A DNA stretch of 64,000 nucleotides. Origin: Streptomyces sp. 130. GTDB taxonomy: Bacteria; Actinomycetota; Actinomycetes; Streptomycetales; Streptomycetaceae. Every line of letters begins with the position of its first letter. Position 1 is the stretch's first letter. Both the position numbers and the translations under genes were made by a program. The notes beneath the pieces were generated by a model. That model made no database searches and was not told where the DNA came from. It saw only the letters and a list, made by a program, of their open reading frames with translations. Location: contig NZ_VJNO01000030.1 in NCBI RefSeq assembly GCF_007096885.1, forward strand, positions 1 through 64,000, written 5' to 3'. Shown piece by piece: positions 36,925-46,460 of the stretch.

Positions 36925-37451
36925 TTACTGCCCCTCACGTCCGTACGCAGGTGCACACCATATCGAGCGCGGCGGCGCGCGACGCCGACCCGGTCGGGGT
37001 GGCGCCGGAGCCGCGGCGGACAGAAGAGCGGAATCGGGGACAGAAGTGCGGATCGGGGCCCGGTGTCCTTCGGGCCGACCTGGGACCCGCTGGCTGCGGG
37101 TCGACCTAGAGCCGTTGTCTACTGAACGTCCGGGCCCCACCCGGGTCGCACCCTCCGTCCGGCTGAAGCCTTCCCTCGCCCCCGAGGCGCGGGCGCTGAA
37201 CCTGGCTGTCAGTGGTGGTGCGCCGGTGCGGCACACCACCCCGTGACCCAGCGGCGTTCGACGACTGCGTGGAGGTTTCACCGGTCGGACGTCCTGTGGT
37301 GGACTCGGCCGAACCTACCGGCCGATGGCCGCATTCTGTCAATACTCGTCTGACCTGCAACGATTACCGAAATCGCCTGGTCAGTCCCGAAGATCCCCAG
37401 GTAGCGGAAGAGCCGGCCCGCCTCCGGTCGGCGGGCCGGAACGTCCGCACG
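36925..37451. other. 527-bp intergenic region upstream of ppm1
   Basis: No coding ORF here is convincing. Features: a 20-base direct repeat (GGACAGAAGAGCGGAATCGG at 37018, GGACAGAAGTGCGGATCGG at 37038); a small perfect hairpin GACCCGC-TGGCT-GCGGGTC (37084-37102); and a lower-GC stretch around 37320-37390. The region must hold the ppm1 promoter. The amidohydrolase terminator is at its right end. Confidence 0.4.
37413..37439 (-). terminator. Hairpin downstream of the amidohydrolase gene
   Basis: CCGGCCCGCC (37413-37422) pairs perfectly with GGCGGGCCGG (37430-37439) with a 7-base loop, 13 bases beyond the gene's stop codon on the - strand. Confidence 0.75.
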
Positions 37452-39092
37452 TCACTCGTTCGGCCTTACGTAGACAGTTTGTCCGAGGACCACGGTGCGC
37501 AGGCAGACCGGCAGGTCGGCGCCGGGCCGGAGGTCGGGCAGCCCCGGCGTCCCGGACCGGGGGTCGGTCGACCAGCGCGCCACCCGGTCGTCCGGCGCCT
37601 GGACCACCAGCTCGTCGGTGCGCCAGACCGCGTAGTCGGCCGGGGCGCCGGGCACCAGGGTCCCCGCGTCGTCCCGCCCGAGGGCCCGCCAGCCGCCCCG
37701 GGTGTGCGCGGTGAAGGCCGCCCGGACCGAGACGCGGTGCTCCAGGGTCCGGTGGAACGCGGCGGCCCGTACGGTCCCCCAGGGGTCCAGCGGGGTCACC
37801 GGGCTGTCCGAGCCGAAGGCGAGCGGCACGCCGGCCCGCAGGAGCGCCGCGTACGGGTTGAGGGTGGCGGCCCGTCCGGCGCCGAGGCGCTGGGCGTACA
37901 TGCCCTCCTCGCCGCCCCACGCCGCGTCGAAGGCGGGCTGGACGGAGGCGGTGAGGCCCAGCTCCGCGAAGGCCGCGACGGTCTGGGGGGTGAGCATCTC
38001 CGCGTGCTCGACGCGGTGCCGGGCGGCACGGATGCGGGCGAGGCCCACCTTCCCGGCCGCGGCCCTGACGCCCTCGACGACCGCCGAGAGCGCGGCGTCC
38101 CCGATGGCGTGGAAGCCCGCCTGGAGCCCCGCCTCGGTGCAGGCGGCGACGTGGGCGGCGATCCGGGCGGCGTCCAGGTGGGCGGTGCCGGTGTGCGGGG
38201 CGTCGGCGTACGGCTCGTGCAGGCAGGCGGTGTGCGAGCCGAGCGAGCCGTCCACGAAGAGGTCGCCGGCCGCGCCGACGGCGCCGAGCTCGCGCACGCG
38301 CCGGGCGTCCTTCTCGTCGGCCACCTCCTGGGCCCAGTAGCCGAAGACCCGGGGCCCGGGCTCCTCGGCGGCCACCTTCAGCAGCCCGGTGAAGTCGTCC
38401 TCGTCGGAGATGTCGGGGCCGCCGCACTCGTGGACGGAGCCGATGCCGAGGGAGGCGGCGTGGCGCAGGGCGGCCCGCTGGGCCCCGGCGCGCTGGGCGG
38501 GCGTGACGGCGTCGTGGGCGGCCGCGCGCACGGCGTGGTGGGCGGCGGCGGTCAGCGGGCCGTCCGGGTGGTATCCGGCCATCGCGGTGACGCCGGGGAC
38601 GAGGTCGAGCAGGGCGGTGCTGACGGCCGCCGAGTGCACGTCGACCCGGGGCAGGTAGACGGGCCGGCCGGCCGCCGCCTCGTCCAGCTCGGCGCGGGAG
38701 GGCGGGCGCTGCTCGGGCCAGCGGGTGGCGTCCCAGCCGTGTCCGAGGACGACCCGGTCGGCGGGGTGGGCGGCGACGTGGGCGCGGACGCGGCCGAGGG
38801 CGTCGCCGAGGGTGCGGGCGCCGGAGAGGTCGAGCCCGGTGAGGGCCAGGCCGGTCGAGGTGGTGTGGACGTGGGCGTCGGTGAACGCGGGGGTGACCAG
38901 CGCCCCGTCGAGGTCGATCACCTCGTCGACGCCGCTCGCGAAGGCGTCGGCGGCGCCTTCGGAGCCCACCCAGGCGACATGGCCCCGTTCGACCACCATG
39001 GCGGTGGCGAAGGGGTCGGCGGGGCTGTGGACGTCTCCACCGCGCAGCAGCACGGTGCGGTGTTCGCTCTGGGGGGCGGTGCTCTCGGTCAT
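37452..39092 (-). CDS. YtcJ/LAF3-like amidohydrolase
   Basis: Metal-dependent hydrolase of the amidohydrolase superfamily (546 residues), substrate unknown. Seen are the metal-binding TDAHVHTT near residue 72, GHGWDATRWPEQRPPSRAELD, HECGGPD, FHAIGDAA, RHRVEHAEM and the C-terminal GSDSPVTPLDPW (metal Asp). This order is typical of YtcJ-like enzymes. The ATG at 39092 follows GGGAG at 10 bases; a GTG two codons earlier is the alternative. It lies downstream of an Lrp-type regulator gene, which may be co-directed by chance. Confidence 0.88.
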   Translation of the reverse strand: MTESTAPQSEHRTVLLRGGDVHSPADPFATAMVVERGHVAWVGSEGAADAFASGVDEVIDLDGALVTPAFTDAHVHTTSTGLALTGLDLSGARTLGDALGRVRAHVAAHPADRVVLGHGWDATRWPEQRPPSRAELDEAAAGRPVYLPRVDVHSAAVSTALLDLVPGVTAMAGYHPDGPLTAAAHHAVRAAAHDAVTPAQRAGAQRAALRHAASLGIGSVHECGGPDISDEDDFTGLLKVAAEEPGPRVFGYWAQEVADEKDARRVRELGAVGAAGDLFVDGSLGSHTACLHEPYADAPHTGTAHLDAARIAAHVAACTEAGLQAGFHAIGDAALSAVVEGVRAAAGKVGLARIRAARHRVEHAEMLTPQTVAAFAELGLTASVQPAFDAAWGGEEGMYAQRLGAGRAATLNPYAALLRAGVPLAFGSDSPVTPLDPWGTVRAAAFHRTLEHRVSVRAAFTAHTRGGWRALGRDDAGTLVPGAPADYAVWRTDELVVQAPDDRVARWSTDPRSGTPGLPDLRPGADLPVCLRTVVLGQTVYVRPNE

Positions 39093-39138
39093 GGGCACCA
39101 GTCTCCCGCCTGCCGGGACCTGCGTGGTTCGCGCCCCC

Positions 39139-39579
39139 TCAGATCTGCGGCGGGCGCGCCTCGTACGGGGTCGACAGGACGACCGTGGTGCGGGTGGACA
39201 CTCCGGCGAGGGAGCGGATGCGGGTGAGCAGGTTCTCCAGCTCCAGCGGGGTCGCCACGCGGACCTTGAGGATGTAGTTCTCGTCGCCGGCGACGCTGTG
39301 GCACGCCTCCAGTTCGGGGACTCCGGCGAGCCGTTCGGCGATGTCGTCCGGGGCGCTGGGGTCGAACGGCTTGACCGAGATGAACGCGGTCAGGGGCAGG
39401 CCGACCGCCTCCGGGTCCACGACCGCGGCGTAGCCGCGGATCACCCCGCGCTGCTCCAGCCTGCGGACGCGCTGATGAACGGCCGAGGTGGACAGGCCAG
39501 TGGCCTTGCCCAGGTCGGTGTAGCTCATCCGCCCGTCCTTGACGAGCAACTCCACGATGTGACGGTCCAGCTCCTCCAT
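39139..39579 (-). CDS. Lrp/AsnC-family transcriptional regulator
   Basis: 146 residues from the ATG at 39579: an N-terminal winged helix (ELDRHIVELLVKDGRMSYTDLGKATGLSTSAVHQRVRRLEQRGVI) and a C-terminal RAM/ACT-like sensing domain (VKPFDPSAPDDIAERLAGVPELEACHSVAGDENYILKVRV). Members bind amino acids and regulate amino-acid metabolism. The upstream start at 39615 would add 12 residues with no family match. A perfect CATGTG/CACATG dyad lies in the divergent gap. Confidence 0.92.
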   Translation of the reverse strand: MEELDRHIVELLVKDGRMSYTDLGKATGLSTSAVHQRVRRLEQRGVIRGYAAVVDPEAVGLPLTAFISVKPFDPSAPDDIAERLAGVPELEACHSVAGDENYILKVRVATPLELENLLTRIRSLAGVSTRTTVVLSTPYEARPPQI

Positions 39580-39650
39580 ATGGATCAATCTATGGCCATG
39601 AGTCGTTCCCGGCACAGCCGCCCGGCCCTTGGGACGTCACCTGCGCCGGG

Positions 39651-39670
39651 CATGTGACCAACGCCACATG
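39651..39670. promoter_or_regulatory. Inverted repeat CATGTG-N8-CACATG near the Lrp gene
   Basis: A perfect 6-bp dyad with an 8-base spacer at 39651-39670, in the divergent gap between the Lrp/AsnC gene and the small gene at 39782. Location and size suit an Lrp-type operator for autoregulation. Specific binding is inference. Confidence 0.4.
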
Positions 39671-39781
39671 TTTACGCGGCAGTAGTGGGACACGAAACGG
39701 TTACGGCCGATCGGCGGCGGGAAGTGCTTGCTGTGGCCGAGGCCACAGCGTCATGCCGGCCCATCCGAGGGGGGATTTCCC

Positions 39782-40177
39782 ATGTCACACCTGAAGCTCA
39801 CCGGACGTACCGAACCGGAGCCCGTTGATCCGTTCGAGGACACCGCTCCCGACGCGTACGACACCTTCGAGATGTACCGGGTCGTCTGCCCGGACTGCGC
39901 GCAGCCCATCGCGCTCCTGGCGGACGAGGACGTGCTCCCGGAGCACGCGCTGTGCCCGTCCCCGTGGAATCCGTTCGTGCTGACCGTGTGCCCCGGGACG
40001 GGGCGTGCCGCCGGGGCCCGGCCCGCCGAGGCGGAGGGGGTGCAGGAGCAGGAGACGGCGCTGCTGCTGACGCTCCCCCAGGGGCTCGACTGGCGGACGC
40101 AGCCCTTCTCGCACGCCGGCGGTGCCGGCTCCCGCCCGATCCGGGTGGCCCGCCCGCTCCGGCGCGAGGCCGCCTGA
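39782..40177 (+). CDS. Conserved small protein with a Cys pair (131 aa)
   Basis: Unassigned cytoplasmic protein. It begins MSHLKLTGRTEPEPVDPFED, has an acidic N-terminal part and the block YRVVCPDCAQPIALLADEDVLPEHALCPSPWNPFVLTVC, whose CPDC and two later Cys could bind zinc. The C-terminal half is variable. The ATG at 39782 has an AGGGGGGA site and is preferred to an in-frame start at 39728. It is divergent from the Lrp gene. Confidence 0.78.
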   Translation: MSHLKLTGRTEPEPVDPFEDTAPDAYDTFEMYRVVCPDCAQPIALLADEDVLPEHALCPSPWNPFVLTVCPGTGRAAGARPAEAEGVQEQETALLLTLPQGLDWRTQPFSHAGGAGSRPIRVARPLRREAA

Positions 40178-40302
40178 GCCTCCCCTCTCCCGAACGCGCG
40201 GCCGGGGTGCGTGAGCAACCCGGCGGCCGGGGAGAACCGGGTGAACATTCGCCCGAATCGAACAGCCAGTGACCCCGCCGCGTCCCACGGCGTTGCCCCG
40301 GT

Positions 40303-40614
40303 ATGACCCCGCTGCATTCCACGGCCGGCCCCGGGCGCCGCAGGCTCGCCGCTCCACCCACCGAAGAATCGGTTCCGCAGCCCGGTTCCGTACCGGCGTC
40401 CCAGTCCGAACCGCCCCGGTCGGCGCCGCGCGCGGTGCCCCATTCGAGCGATCCGCCGATCTACCGGGCACTGCTGCGGCACTGGGAGAGCACGGGCCGG
40501 ACCCTGCCGGGCCGTCATGACCAGGACTGGAACCGGATCATGACGACGCCCGTGTGGTCGGAGCGGCCGCTGCGGGTCAGCGGGACTCAGGGCCCGCTAG
40601 GTGGCGCGCGATGA
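40303..40614 (+). CDS. Small conserved-type protein, partly overlapping the acyl-CoA dehydrogenase end
   Basis: 103 residues, with no membrane span. A disordered Pro/Ser-rich N-terminus precedes DPPIYRALLRHWESTGRTLPGRHDQDWNRI, a segment I recall as recurring in Streptomyces hypothetical proteins. That is the reason to keep it. Its last 38 bases overlap the 3' end of the opposing acyl-CoA dehydrogenase gene, and the ATG has only a weak site before it. Start and reality are moderately uncertain. Confidence 0.5.
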   Translation: MTPLHSTAGPGRRRLAAPPTEESVPQPGSVPASQSEPPRSAPRAVPHSSDPPIYRALLRHWESTGRTLPGRHDQDWNRIMTTPVWSERPLRVSGTQGPLGGAR

Positions 40615-41749
40615 CCATCCGCTGAATCTGGTTGGTGCCCTCGACGATCTGGAGCACCTTGGCCTCGCGCATGAGGCGTTCGACGGGGAAGTCCTGCGTG
40701 TAGCCGTAGCCGCCGAGCACCTGGACGGCGTCGGTGGTCACCTGCATCGCGGCGTCCGTGCAGAAGAGCTTCGCCATGGCGGCCTGGCGCGAGAAGGGGC
40801 GGCCGGCGTCCCGCAGCCGGGCGGCCTCCAGATAGAGCGCGCGGCCGGCCTCGATGCGGGTCGCCATGTCGGCCAGCATGAACCGCAGGCCCTGGAAGTC
40901 CGCGATGGGGCGGCCGAACTGCTTGCGGCCGGTGGCGTAGCCGAGGGCCCCGTCCAGTGCGGCCTGGGCGACGCCGATGGCGCAGGCGGCGATGCCGAGA
41001 CGGCCGGAGTCGAGGGCGGAGAGGGCGATCGCGAAGCCCTGGCCCTCCTCGCCGATCCGGCGTGCGTCGGGGATGCGGACGCCGTCGAAGTGGAGCTGGG
41101 CGGTGGGCGAGCCCTTCATGCCCATCTTCTTCTCGGGGACGGCCGCGCTCAGTCCGGCGGCGTCACCGGGAACGAGGAAGGCGGTGATGCCCCGGGAGCC
41201 TTCGACGCCGGTGCGGGCCAGCACGGTGTAGAAGTCGGCGATGCCGCCGTGCGTGATCCATGCCTTGGTACCGGTGATCACCCAGTCGTCGCCGTCCCGT
41301 ACGGCCTTGGTGCGCAGCGAGGCGGCGTCGGAGCCGGAGGCGGGTTCGGAGAGGCAGTAGGCGCCGAGCAGGCCGCCGGAGAGCATCGACGGGAGGTGTT
41401 CGGCGCGCTGTTCCTTGGTGCCGTAGCCGGCGAGGCCGTGGCAGGCGAGGGAGTGGACGCTGACACCGAGGCCGACGGTGAGCCGCGCCGCGCTGAGCTC
41501 TTCGAGGACCTGGAGGTAGACCTCGTACGGCTGGTCGCCGCCGCCGTGTTCGGAGTCGTAGGGCAGGCCGAGCAGGCCTGACTCGGAGAGCAGGGTGAAG
41601 ACCTCGCGGGGGAAGCGGCCCGCTTCCTCCTCCTCGGCCGCCTTCGGCGCGATCTCCCGCTGGGCGATGTCCCGTACGAGGTCGATCAACTGGCCTGCTT
41701 CCTCGGTGGGCAGACGGCGTTCGACCCACTGCGGGGATCGGTCGGACAT
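40577..41749 (-). CDS. Acyl-CoA dehydrogenase
   Basis: FAD enzyme oxidising an acyl-CoA to the enoyl form; chain preference is not readable. 390 residues from the ATG at 41749 (GGAGGAG upstream). Markers: the first domain with LGLPYDSEHGGG, the FAD/substrate signature AYCLSEPASGSDAASL, ITGTKAWITHGG, then AYGYTQDFPVERLMREAK-type text (LGGYGYTQDFPVERLMREAK) and the catalytic Glu in QIVEGTNQIQRMVIAR. Nothing adjacent suggests a dedicated degradation operon. Confidence 0.93.
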   Translation of the reverse strand: MSDRSPQWVERRLPTEEAGQLIDLVRDIAQREIAPKAAEEEEAGRFPREVFTLLSESGLLGLPYDSEHGGGDQPYEVYLQVLEELSAARLTVGLGVSVHSLACHGLAGYGTKEQRAEHLPSMLSGGLLGAYCLSEPASGSDAASLRTKAVRDGDDWVITGTKAWITHGGIADFYTVLARTGVEGSRGITAFLVPGDAAGLSAAVPEKKMGMKGSPTAQLHFDGVRIPDARRIGEEGQGFAIALSALDSGRLGIAACAIGVAQAALDGALGYATGRKQFGRPIADFQGLRFMLADMATRIEAGRALYLEAARLRDAGRPFSRQAAMAKLFCTDAAMQVTTDAVQVLGGYGYTQDFPVERLMREAKVLQIVEGTNQIQRMVIARHLAGPESR

Positions 41750-42153
41750 GACGGCGCTCTCCTCCCTGTCGGGCGTTGCGGCGGTCACGCGCGCGGGGTG
41801 TGAGCGGCGCCGCCGGGGATCTCCGGGCGATGCCCGAAGTCACTGCTGCCCAGCCGATGTTGCCCTCCCGGATTACGAGAGGCGCAGGCAGGTGGCTGTG
41901 GCGGGACGAGTATGCCCGATCGGATGGCATCCGTCACCGGTTGACCGAACATACGAATGAACGGACTCGGAGGCCCGGCCCCGGCCCGCCCCGGAGATCA
42001 TCGGTGTCGGTCCGAAGCGGGGGCGCGGCCCGGCCGGCCCGGTCCGTCCGGCGTTCCCGGCACTTCAGCCTTACGCGTTCATGTCAAGCTCGTGAGGCGG
42101 TGCACGCCGGGGGCGGGGAGCCGGTCGGGCGCCCCGCCCCTTCCGCGTACGTG
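41750..42153. other. 404-bp intergenic region upstream of the acyl-CoA dehydrogenase gene
   Basis: No gene is supported here. The left half should hold the dehydrogenase promoter on the - strand, where a CATACT is a possible -10 but no good -35 is visible. The right end carries the terminator of the next - strand gene. Confidence 0.35.
42110..42140 (-). terminator. Hairpin downstream of the SCO1431-family gene
   Basis: GGGGCGGGG (42110-42118) pairs perfectly with CCCCGCCCC (42132-42140) over 9 bp, with a 13-base loop. It begins 13 bases past the stop on the - strand. Confidence 0.7.
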
Positions 42154-42303
42154 CTAGAGCAGGCCGAGCTGCGTGACGAGCATGGCGACCACGACCACGA
42201 GGGTCCAGCCCAGGACGTGCTCCAGCAGCTTGGGGCCGTCGTCGGGGCCGCCGGTGCGGGCACGGTGGCGGGCGGCGGTGAAGGAGGCGGCGGTCGCGGT
42301 CAT
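42154..42303 (-). CDS. SCO1431-family micro-membrane protein (49 aa)
   Basis: A short protein ending in one transmembrane helix: MTATAASF, then the conserved RTGGPDDGPKLLEHVLGWTL and VVVVAMLVTQLGLL. This C-terminal pattern is that of the Streptomyces SCO1431 family; function unknown. Too short to notice without the family match. The ribosome-binding site is weak. It sits alone, with a terminator after it and the first subtilisin gene 192 bp further upstream on the same strand. Confidence 0.8.
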   Translation of the reverse strand: MTATAASFTAARHRARTGGPDDGPKLLEHVLGWTLVVVVAMLVTQLGLL

Positions 42304-42495
42304 GGCATCTCGTTCGGTCGGCCGGCAGGGGGAGCCCAGCACCCGGCCGGGACCCGACCACAGTGCCACCCCGGCGGGCCCGGGGGTAGAGACGTCCGTC
42401 ACTGCCCCCGGGCGGCCGGCCCGGCCACCGCCCCCACGACGTGCGGAAACCGTGCGCGGGGCGGCGCCGGGTGTGCCGCAGACCACACGGGGCGG

Positions 42496-45400
42496 TCAGC
42501 GCACCTCGTAGGCCCTGATCATGGTCTGGCTGACCCGGGCGCCCTCCTCGTCCGTGAGCGTGACCTTCAGGTGGACGAACGTTCCGGCGGGCGCGTCGCC
42601 CGGGAGGCGGACCTGCCATCCCTCACGGGTGGACGTGGCACGCGCCTGGTGCCAGCCGGTGACCGCGTCCACGGTGGCCTCGGTCCCGTACGCGTACTCC
42701 AGGCTCACCTTCCGCAGCGTGGCCGGCCGGGGCGAGTCGTCGGTGACGGCGCTCAGGCCGATCGTGGTCGGCTCCCCCGCCGGGCGGGAGTTGCGCAGGT
42801 CGGACGGTACGTCGAGGACCGGGACCAGCAGGTGCTGGGCGCCCTGGCGCGAGGCGTCGGTGGTGAAGACCCACTCGGTGGCGTAGGCGAGGCCCGTGCG
42901 GTCCACGGCGCCGGCCCGGCGCTGCCACTGCTGCCGGAACGTCACTTCGGCCTTCTCCCGCGGAAGGTCGTAGGTGCCGGAGACCAGGTTCCGCGGCTCG
43001 CCGTCGAGCAGCAGTTGGCGGGTGCCGTAGTCGTTCATCGCGAGGGTGGAGTCGTGCCCGCCCGCGTCGCCGAACGGGGCGATCGTGAAGGCGAGCCGGT
43101 TGCTCTCGCGGTTCATCAGCGCCGGGCCGTAGGTGTTCCGGACCGGCCCGTAGGGCGACTTGTACCACTGGGACGTCGTGCGGCCCTTGTCCCTCTCGCG
43201 CGGCCCGTCGTAGGAGGTGCTGCCGTACGGACTCAGATCGCGGCGCATCAGCGTGGTCCACGTCAGCCCGTCGCGGCCGGCGGGGGTGAAGTACTCGGTG
43301 CGCTGCTGGGGCGCGTGCAGCGGCAGGGTGGTGCCGCCCGCCCAGACGGCGGGGATGCCCGGCAGGCCGACCTTGACGTCGGACCAGTAGGTGGTGTCGT
43401 CGGGGCCCTGTACGTGGTAGCGGGCCTCGTCGGCCGCGAGGTCGCGGTCGCGGACGCGCCGCGTTCCGGTGGGGATCGAACCGTGGCCGGTGAGGGCGAG
43501 GTTGTAGACGTACGGGCTGCGGTCGGTCGCGGTGCCGGACCAGGACAGGCGGACGTCGCCCTTGTCCAGGGCCGCCTGGACCGCCAGGGAGTCGGCCGCG
43601 GTGACGGTGGCCTGCGGGACGCCTTCCGGACCGGTGGTCTGGAACCGGCCCCCGCTGTCCGGGTTGGCCGCCAGCACGCCCACGGCACCCGCCCGCTCGG
43701 CGGCGGCGTCCCAGGTGTAGGGGTTGCCGCCGCCGGTGCCCGCGTCCACGAGGGCGATACGGCCCTTGAGGTCGTGGGCGGCGAAGTTCGCGTCGGTGCC
43801 CTTGCCGATGTACGTCACCGGCGCCGAGCCCTTGCCGTCGAACTCGGTCCCCTTCTGCACCGGGAGCGAGTCCAGGACCCGGCCGCCGGTGATCGTGAGC
43901 GCGGCGCGCGGCGCGGTCTGCCGGGCCGAGGCGAGGAAGGTCAGCCGGTCGTCACCGCGCACCGGCTGGGCGTAGACCGCCTTGGCGTACGACGGGACGG
44001 TGGTGAGGTAACCGGCCTGGAGGCGGCGCGAGTCGTCCAGGCCCAGGGCGAGGCCGATCGCGAAGCCGGCGCTCTGGCTGGGGCGTTCGGTGTCCCAGGC
44101 GATGCGCCGTGCGTCGCGGGCGTCGAGGGTGACCTCGGTGTCGCCGGAGACCGTCAGCTTCTCGCGGTACAGCTGGCTGACCGACTCCACGCTGCCGATG
44201 TCGCCGGGTTCGTCGCGGGTCATGACGAGGCCGCTCAGCGCGTACGTGCCGAGGGGCACCCGGATCGTGGTGCTGCCGGGCGCGGAGTAGCCGAGGGTGT
44301 AGCGCTTCGCCGTGTCGCGGTGGTCGTCGAAGAGCTGGAAGGCGGACGGGGAGGACGCGGGGTCGCCGTGGCGGTCGAGGCCCTTGACGGTGAGGTCGGC
44401 CGACGGGACCTCCATGTGCACGCCGAACGGGACGGTGACGCGGACCCCGTGCGACCCGGTCGCGACGAGGCGGCCCGTGACCGTGCCGTACGCCCCGGCG
44501 GAGAGCCGGGCGCCCGGGTCGACGCGGACCGGCACATCCGCGGTCCCGCGCGCCGGGACGGTGACCGTGGTGCGCCCGGGGCGCGCGAAGCCGGAGACGC
44601 GGCTGCCGTCGTCGCCCCGGACGTCCTCGACGCGCAGGCTGAGGCGGACGTCCTTGCCGGTGAGGTTGGTCAGGGTGACCGTCCTGTCGACCGGGTCGAG
44701 GCCGCGCTGCGGATACGCGAAGTCGCCCAGGAGCGGCACGGGCGGGGCGGTGACCGGCTGGGAGACCGCGCGGGCCACGTCCATCGGGCCGGCGCCCTGC
44801 TCCAGGACGGGCGCGTCGGTGGACCGGGCCGACGAGGTGAGCAGCGCCTTGAGCCCGGCCGGGGTCAGCTCTGGGTGCTGCTGGAGGAGCAGCGCGGCGC
44901 CGCCCGCGACGTGCGGGGTGGCCATCGAGGTGCCGGACATCTCCTGGTACGCCTGGGCGCCCCGGCCACCGGAGTTGGCGGCGACGACGCCGACGCCCTG
45001 GGAGGCGATGTCCGGCTTGGCGCTCACGCCGTCGACCGAGGGGCCCCGGCTGGAGAAGGAGGCGGTGGCGTTCTTGCGGTCCACCGCGCCGACGGTGAGG
45101 GCGCTGGGCGCGCAGCCGGGCGTGGAGACGGTGCCGTGCAGCGAGGCGTTGCCGGCGGCTATGACGAACAGGGCCTTGTCGCTGAGGCGTTCCACCGCGT
45201 CGACGCCGGGTCCGGCGCAGGCGGTGTCGCCGTCGGAGCCGAGCGACATGGAGACGACCCGGGCGCCCTGGTCGACCGCCCATTCCATGCCGTTGACGAT
45301 GCCGCTGATCGAGCCGGAGCCGTCGTCGTCGAGCACCTTGCCGATGAGCAGGTCCGCCTCGGGCGCCATGCCCGCGTAGGTGCCGTGGGAGGCGGCCCCG

Positions 45401-46263
45401 GTGCCGGCGACGGTGGACGCGGTGTGGGTGCCGTGGCCGGTGCGGTCGCTGGTGGCCGGGGTGGAGACGAAGGTCTCGCTCGCGGCGACGCGTCCGGCGA
45501 GGTCGGGGTGGCCGGCGTCGACCCCGGTGTCGAGGACGGCGACCTTGACGCCGGAGCCGTCGAGGCCGGCCCGGTGCGCGGTGGCCGCACCGGTGAGGGG
45601 CACGGTCGGGGTGCCGAGACCGCTGACGGCGGTGCCCCTGACCTTGGCGTCGAGCCAGATCCTGCTGACGCCCGCGGCCGTGGCGGCGCGGGCGGCGGTG
45701 CGCGTGGTGCTCGGTGCGAGCTTCTGCCAGGCGTCGGCGGCGGATTCCTTGCTGACCGCCAGTCCGGCGCCGCCGATGGACTCCAGGGTGGCGGTGGTCC
45801 GGGTGCCGGGGACGGCGGCGCCGCGCAGGCCCCGGGCGGCGCCGTCGGCGTACTCCACGACGACGGGCAGGGTGTCCGTGTGCGCGTCGTCGTAGCCGTC
45901 CGCGACGAGCCGGCCGATGTCGAAGAGCGCGGCGTCCACGAGACCGGCGTCCACCAGGCGCTCGACGCCCTGCGGGAACACGTAGGTCCGCCTGCCGTCC
46001 TGCCAGGTCGCGGCGGCGTGGTCGGTGCCCTGTCCGGCGTCGCCGCGCAGTGCGGCCGAGAGGACCCGGCCGGCGCCGTCCACGCGGGCCTCGACCACGT
46101 CACCGGTGATCAGGGTGACGGTGACCGCGCGGCCGGGTTCGGCGGCGAGCGGCCGGGCGGCGTCCGCCGGGGTGCCGGCCGACGCGGCGGGGGCTGCCGC
46201 CGCGAGCAGGGCGGCGGCGGCGAGCCCGGCGGCTGTCCGGCGCCATGGCCTCGTACTTCTCAT
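42496..46263 (-). CDS. Secreted S8 subtilisin-like protease (1255 aa), with PA-like insert
   Basis: Secreted serine protease. A signal peptide (basic MRSTRPWRR, hydrophobic run, ASA) and a propeptide-like region precede the catalytic domain. The triad is Asp in VAVLDTGVDAGHPDL, His in GHGTHTAS and Ser in SGTSMATPHVAG, with FVIAAGNAS for the oxyanion Asn. The C-terminal half holds beta-sandwich domains and a PA-like stretch (GKGTDANFAAHDLKGRIALVDAG, AAERAGAVGVLAAN), probably for substrate or cell-surface contacts. The ATG at 46263 has GGAG 8 bases upstream. It is divergent from a regulator gene. Confidence 0.92.
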   Translation of the reverse strand: MRSTRPWRRTAAGLAAAALLAAAAPAASAGTPADAARPLAAEPGRAVTVTLITGDVVEARVDGAGRVLSAALRGDAGQGTDHAAATWQDGRRTYVFPQGVERLVDAGLVDAALFDIGRLVADGYDDAHTDTLPVVVEYADGAARGLRGAAVPGTRTTATLESIGGAGLAVSKESAADAWQKLAPSTTRTAARAATAAGVSRIWLDAKVRGTAVSGLGTPTVPLTGAATAHRAGLDGSGVKVAVLDTGVDAGHPDLAGRVAASETFVSTPATSDRTGHGTHTASTVAGTGAASHGTYAGMAPEADLLIGKVLDDDGSGSISGIVNGMEWAVDQGARVVSMSLGSDGDTACAGPGVDAVERLSDKALFVIAAGNASLHGTVSTPGCAPSALTVGAVDRKNATASFSSRGPSVDGVSAKPDIASQGVGVVAANSGGRGAQAYQEMSGTSMATPHVAGGAALLLQQHPELTPAGLKALLTSSARSTDAPVLEQGAGPMDVARAVSQPVTAPPVPLLGDFAYPQRGLDPVDRTVTLTNLTGKDVRLSLRVEDVRGDDGSRVSGFARPGRTTVTVPARGTADVPVRVDPGARLSAGAYGTVTGRLVATGSHGVRVTVPFGVHMEVPSADLTVKGLDRHGDPASSPSAFQLFDDHRDTAKRYTLGYSAPGSTTIRVPLGTYALSGLVMTRDEPGDIGSVESVSQLYREKLTVSGDTEVTLDARDARRIAWDTERPSQSAGFAIGLALGLDDSRRLQAGYLTTVPSYAKAVYAQPVRGDDRLTFLASARQTAPRAALTITGGRVLDSLPVQKGTEFDGKGSAPVTYIGKGTDANFAAHDLKGRIALVDAGTGGGNPYTWDAAAERAGAVGVLAANPDSGGRFQTTGPEGVPQATVTAADSLAVQAALDKGDVRLSWSGTATDRSPYVYNLALTGHGSIPTGTRRVRDRDLAADEARYHVQGPDDTTYWSDVKVGLPGIPAVWAGGTTLPLHAPQQRTEYFTPAGRDGLTWTTLMRRDLSPYGSTSYDGPRERDKGRTTSQWYKSPYGPVRNTYGPALMNRESNRLAFTIAPFGDAGGHDSTLAMNDYGTRQLLLDGEPRNLVSGTYDLPREKAEVTFRQQWQRRAGAVDRTGLAYATEWVFTTDASRQGAQHLLVPVLDVPSDLRNSRPAGEPTTIGLSAVTDDSPRPATLRKVSLEYAYGTEATVDAVTGWHQARATSTREGWQVRLPGDAPAGTFVHLKVTLTDEEGARVSQTMIRAYEVR

Positions 46264-46460
46264 CGTGCGTCTCCAGGAGGGAAGGTGTCCGGCGGCCTCG
46301 GGGGGAGGGACCCGGTGGTCAGCAGATTGGCCAATTCCGTTGCCCGATGGGGGGCTTGGGGCTGGCGAGAGGCTGCCATGGCGCATTCCCGTCAGGCCGG
46401 GCGCCGCCGCGGAACGGGGGTCCGTTGCCAGGACGATCCGCAGGTGGCGACACTTGGGCC

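Noticed and set aside
37106..37360. 84-residue - strand ORF upstream of ppm1
   Set aside because: No recognisable domain, atypical composition and no ribosome-binding site.
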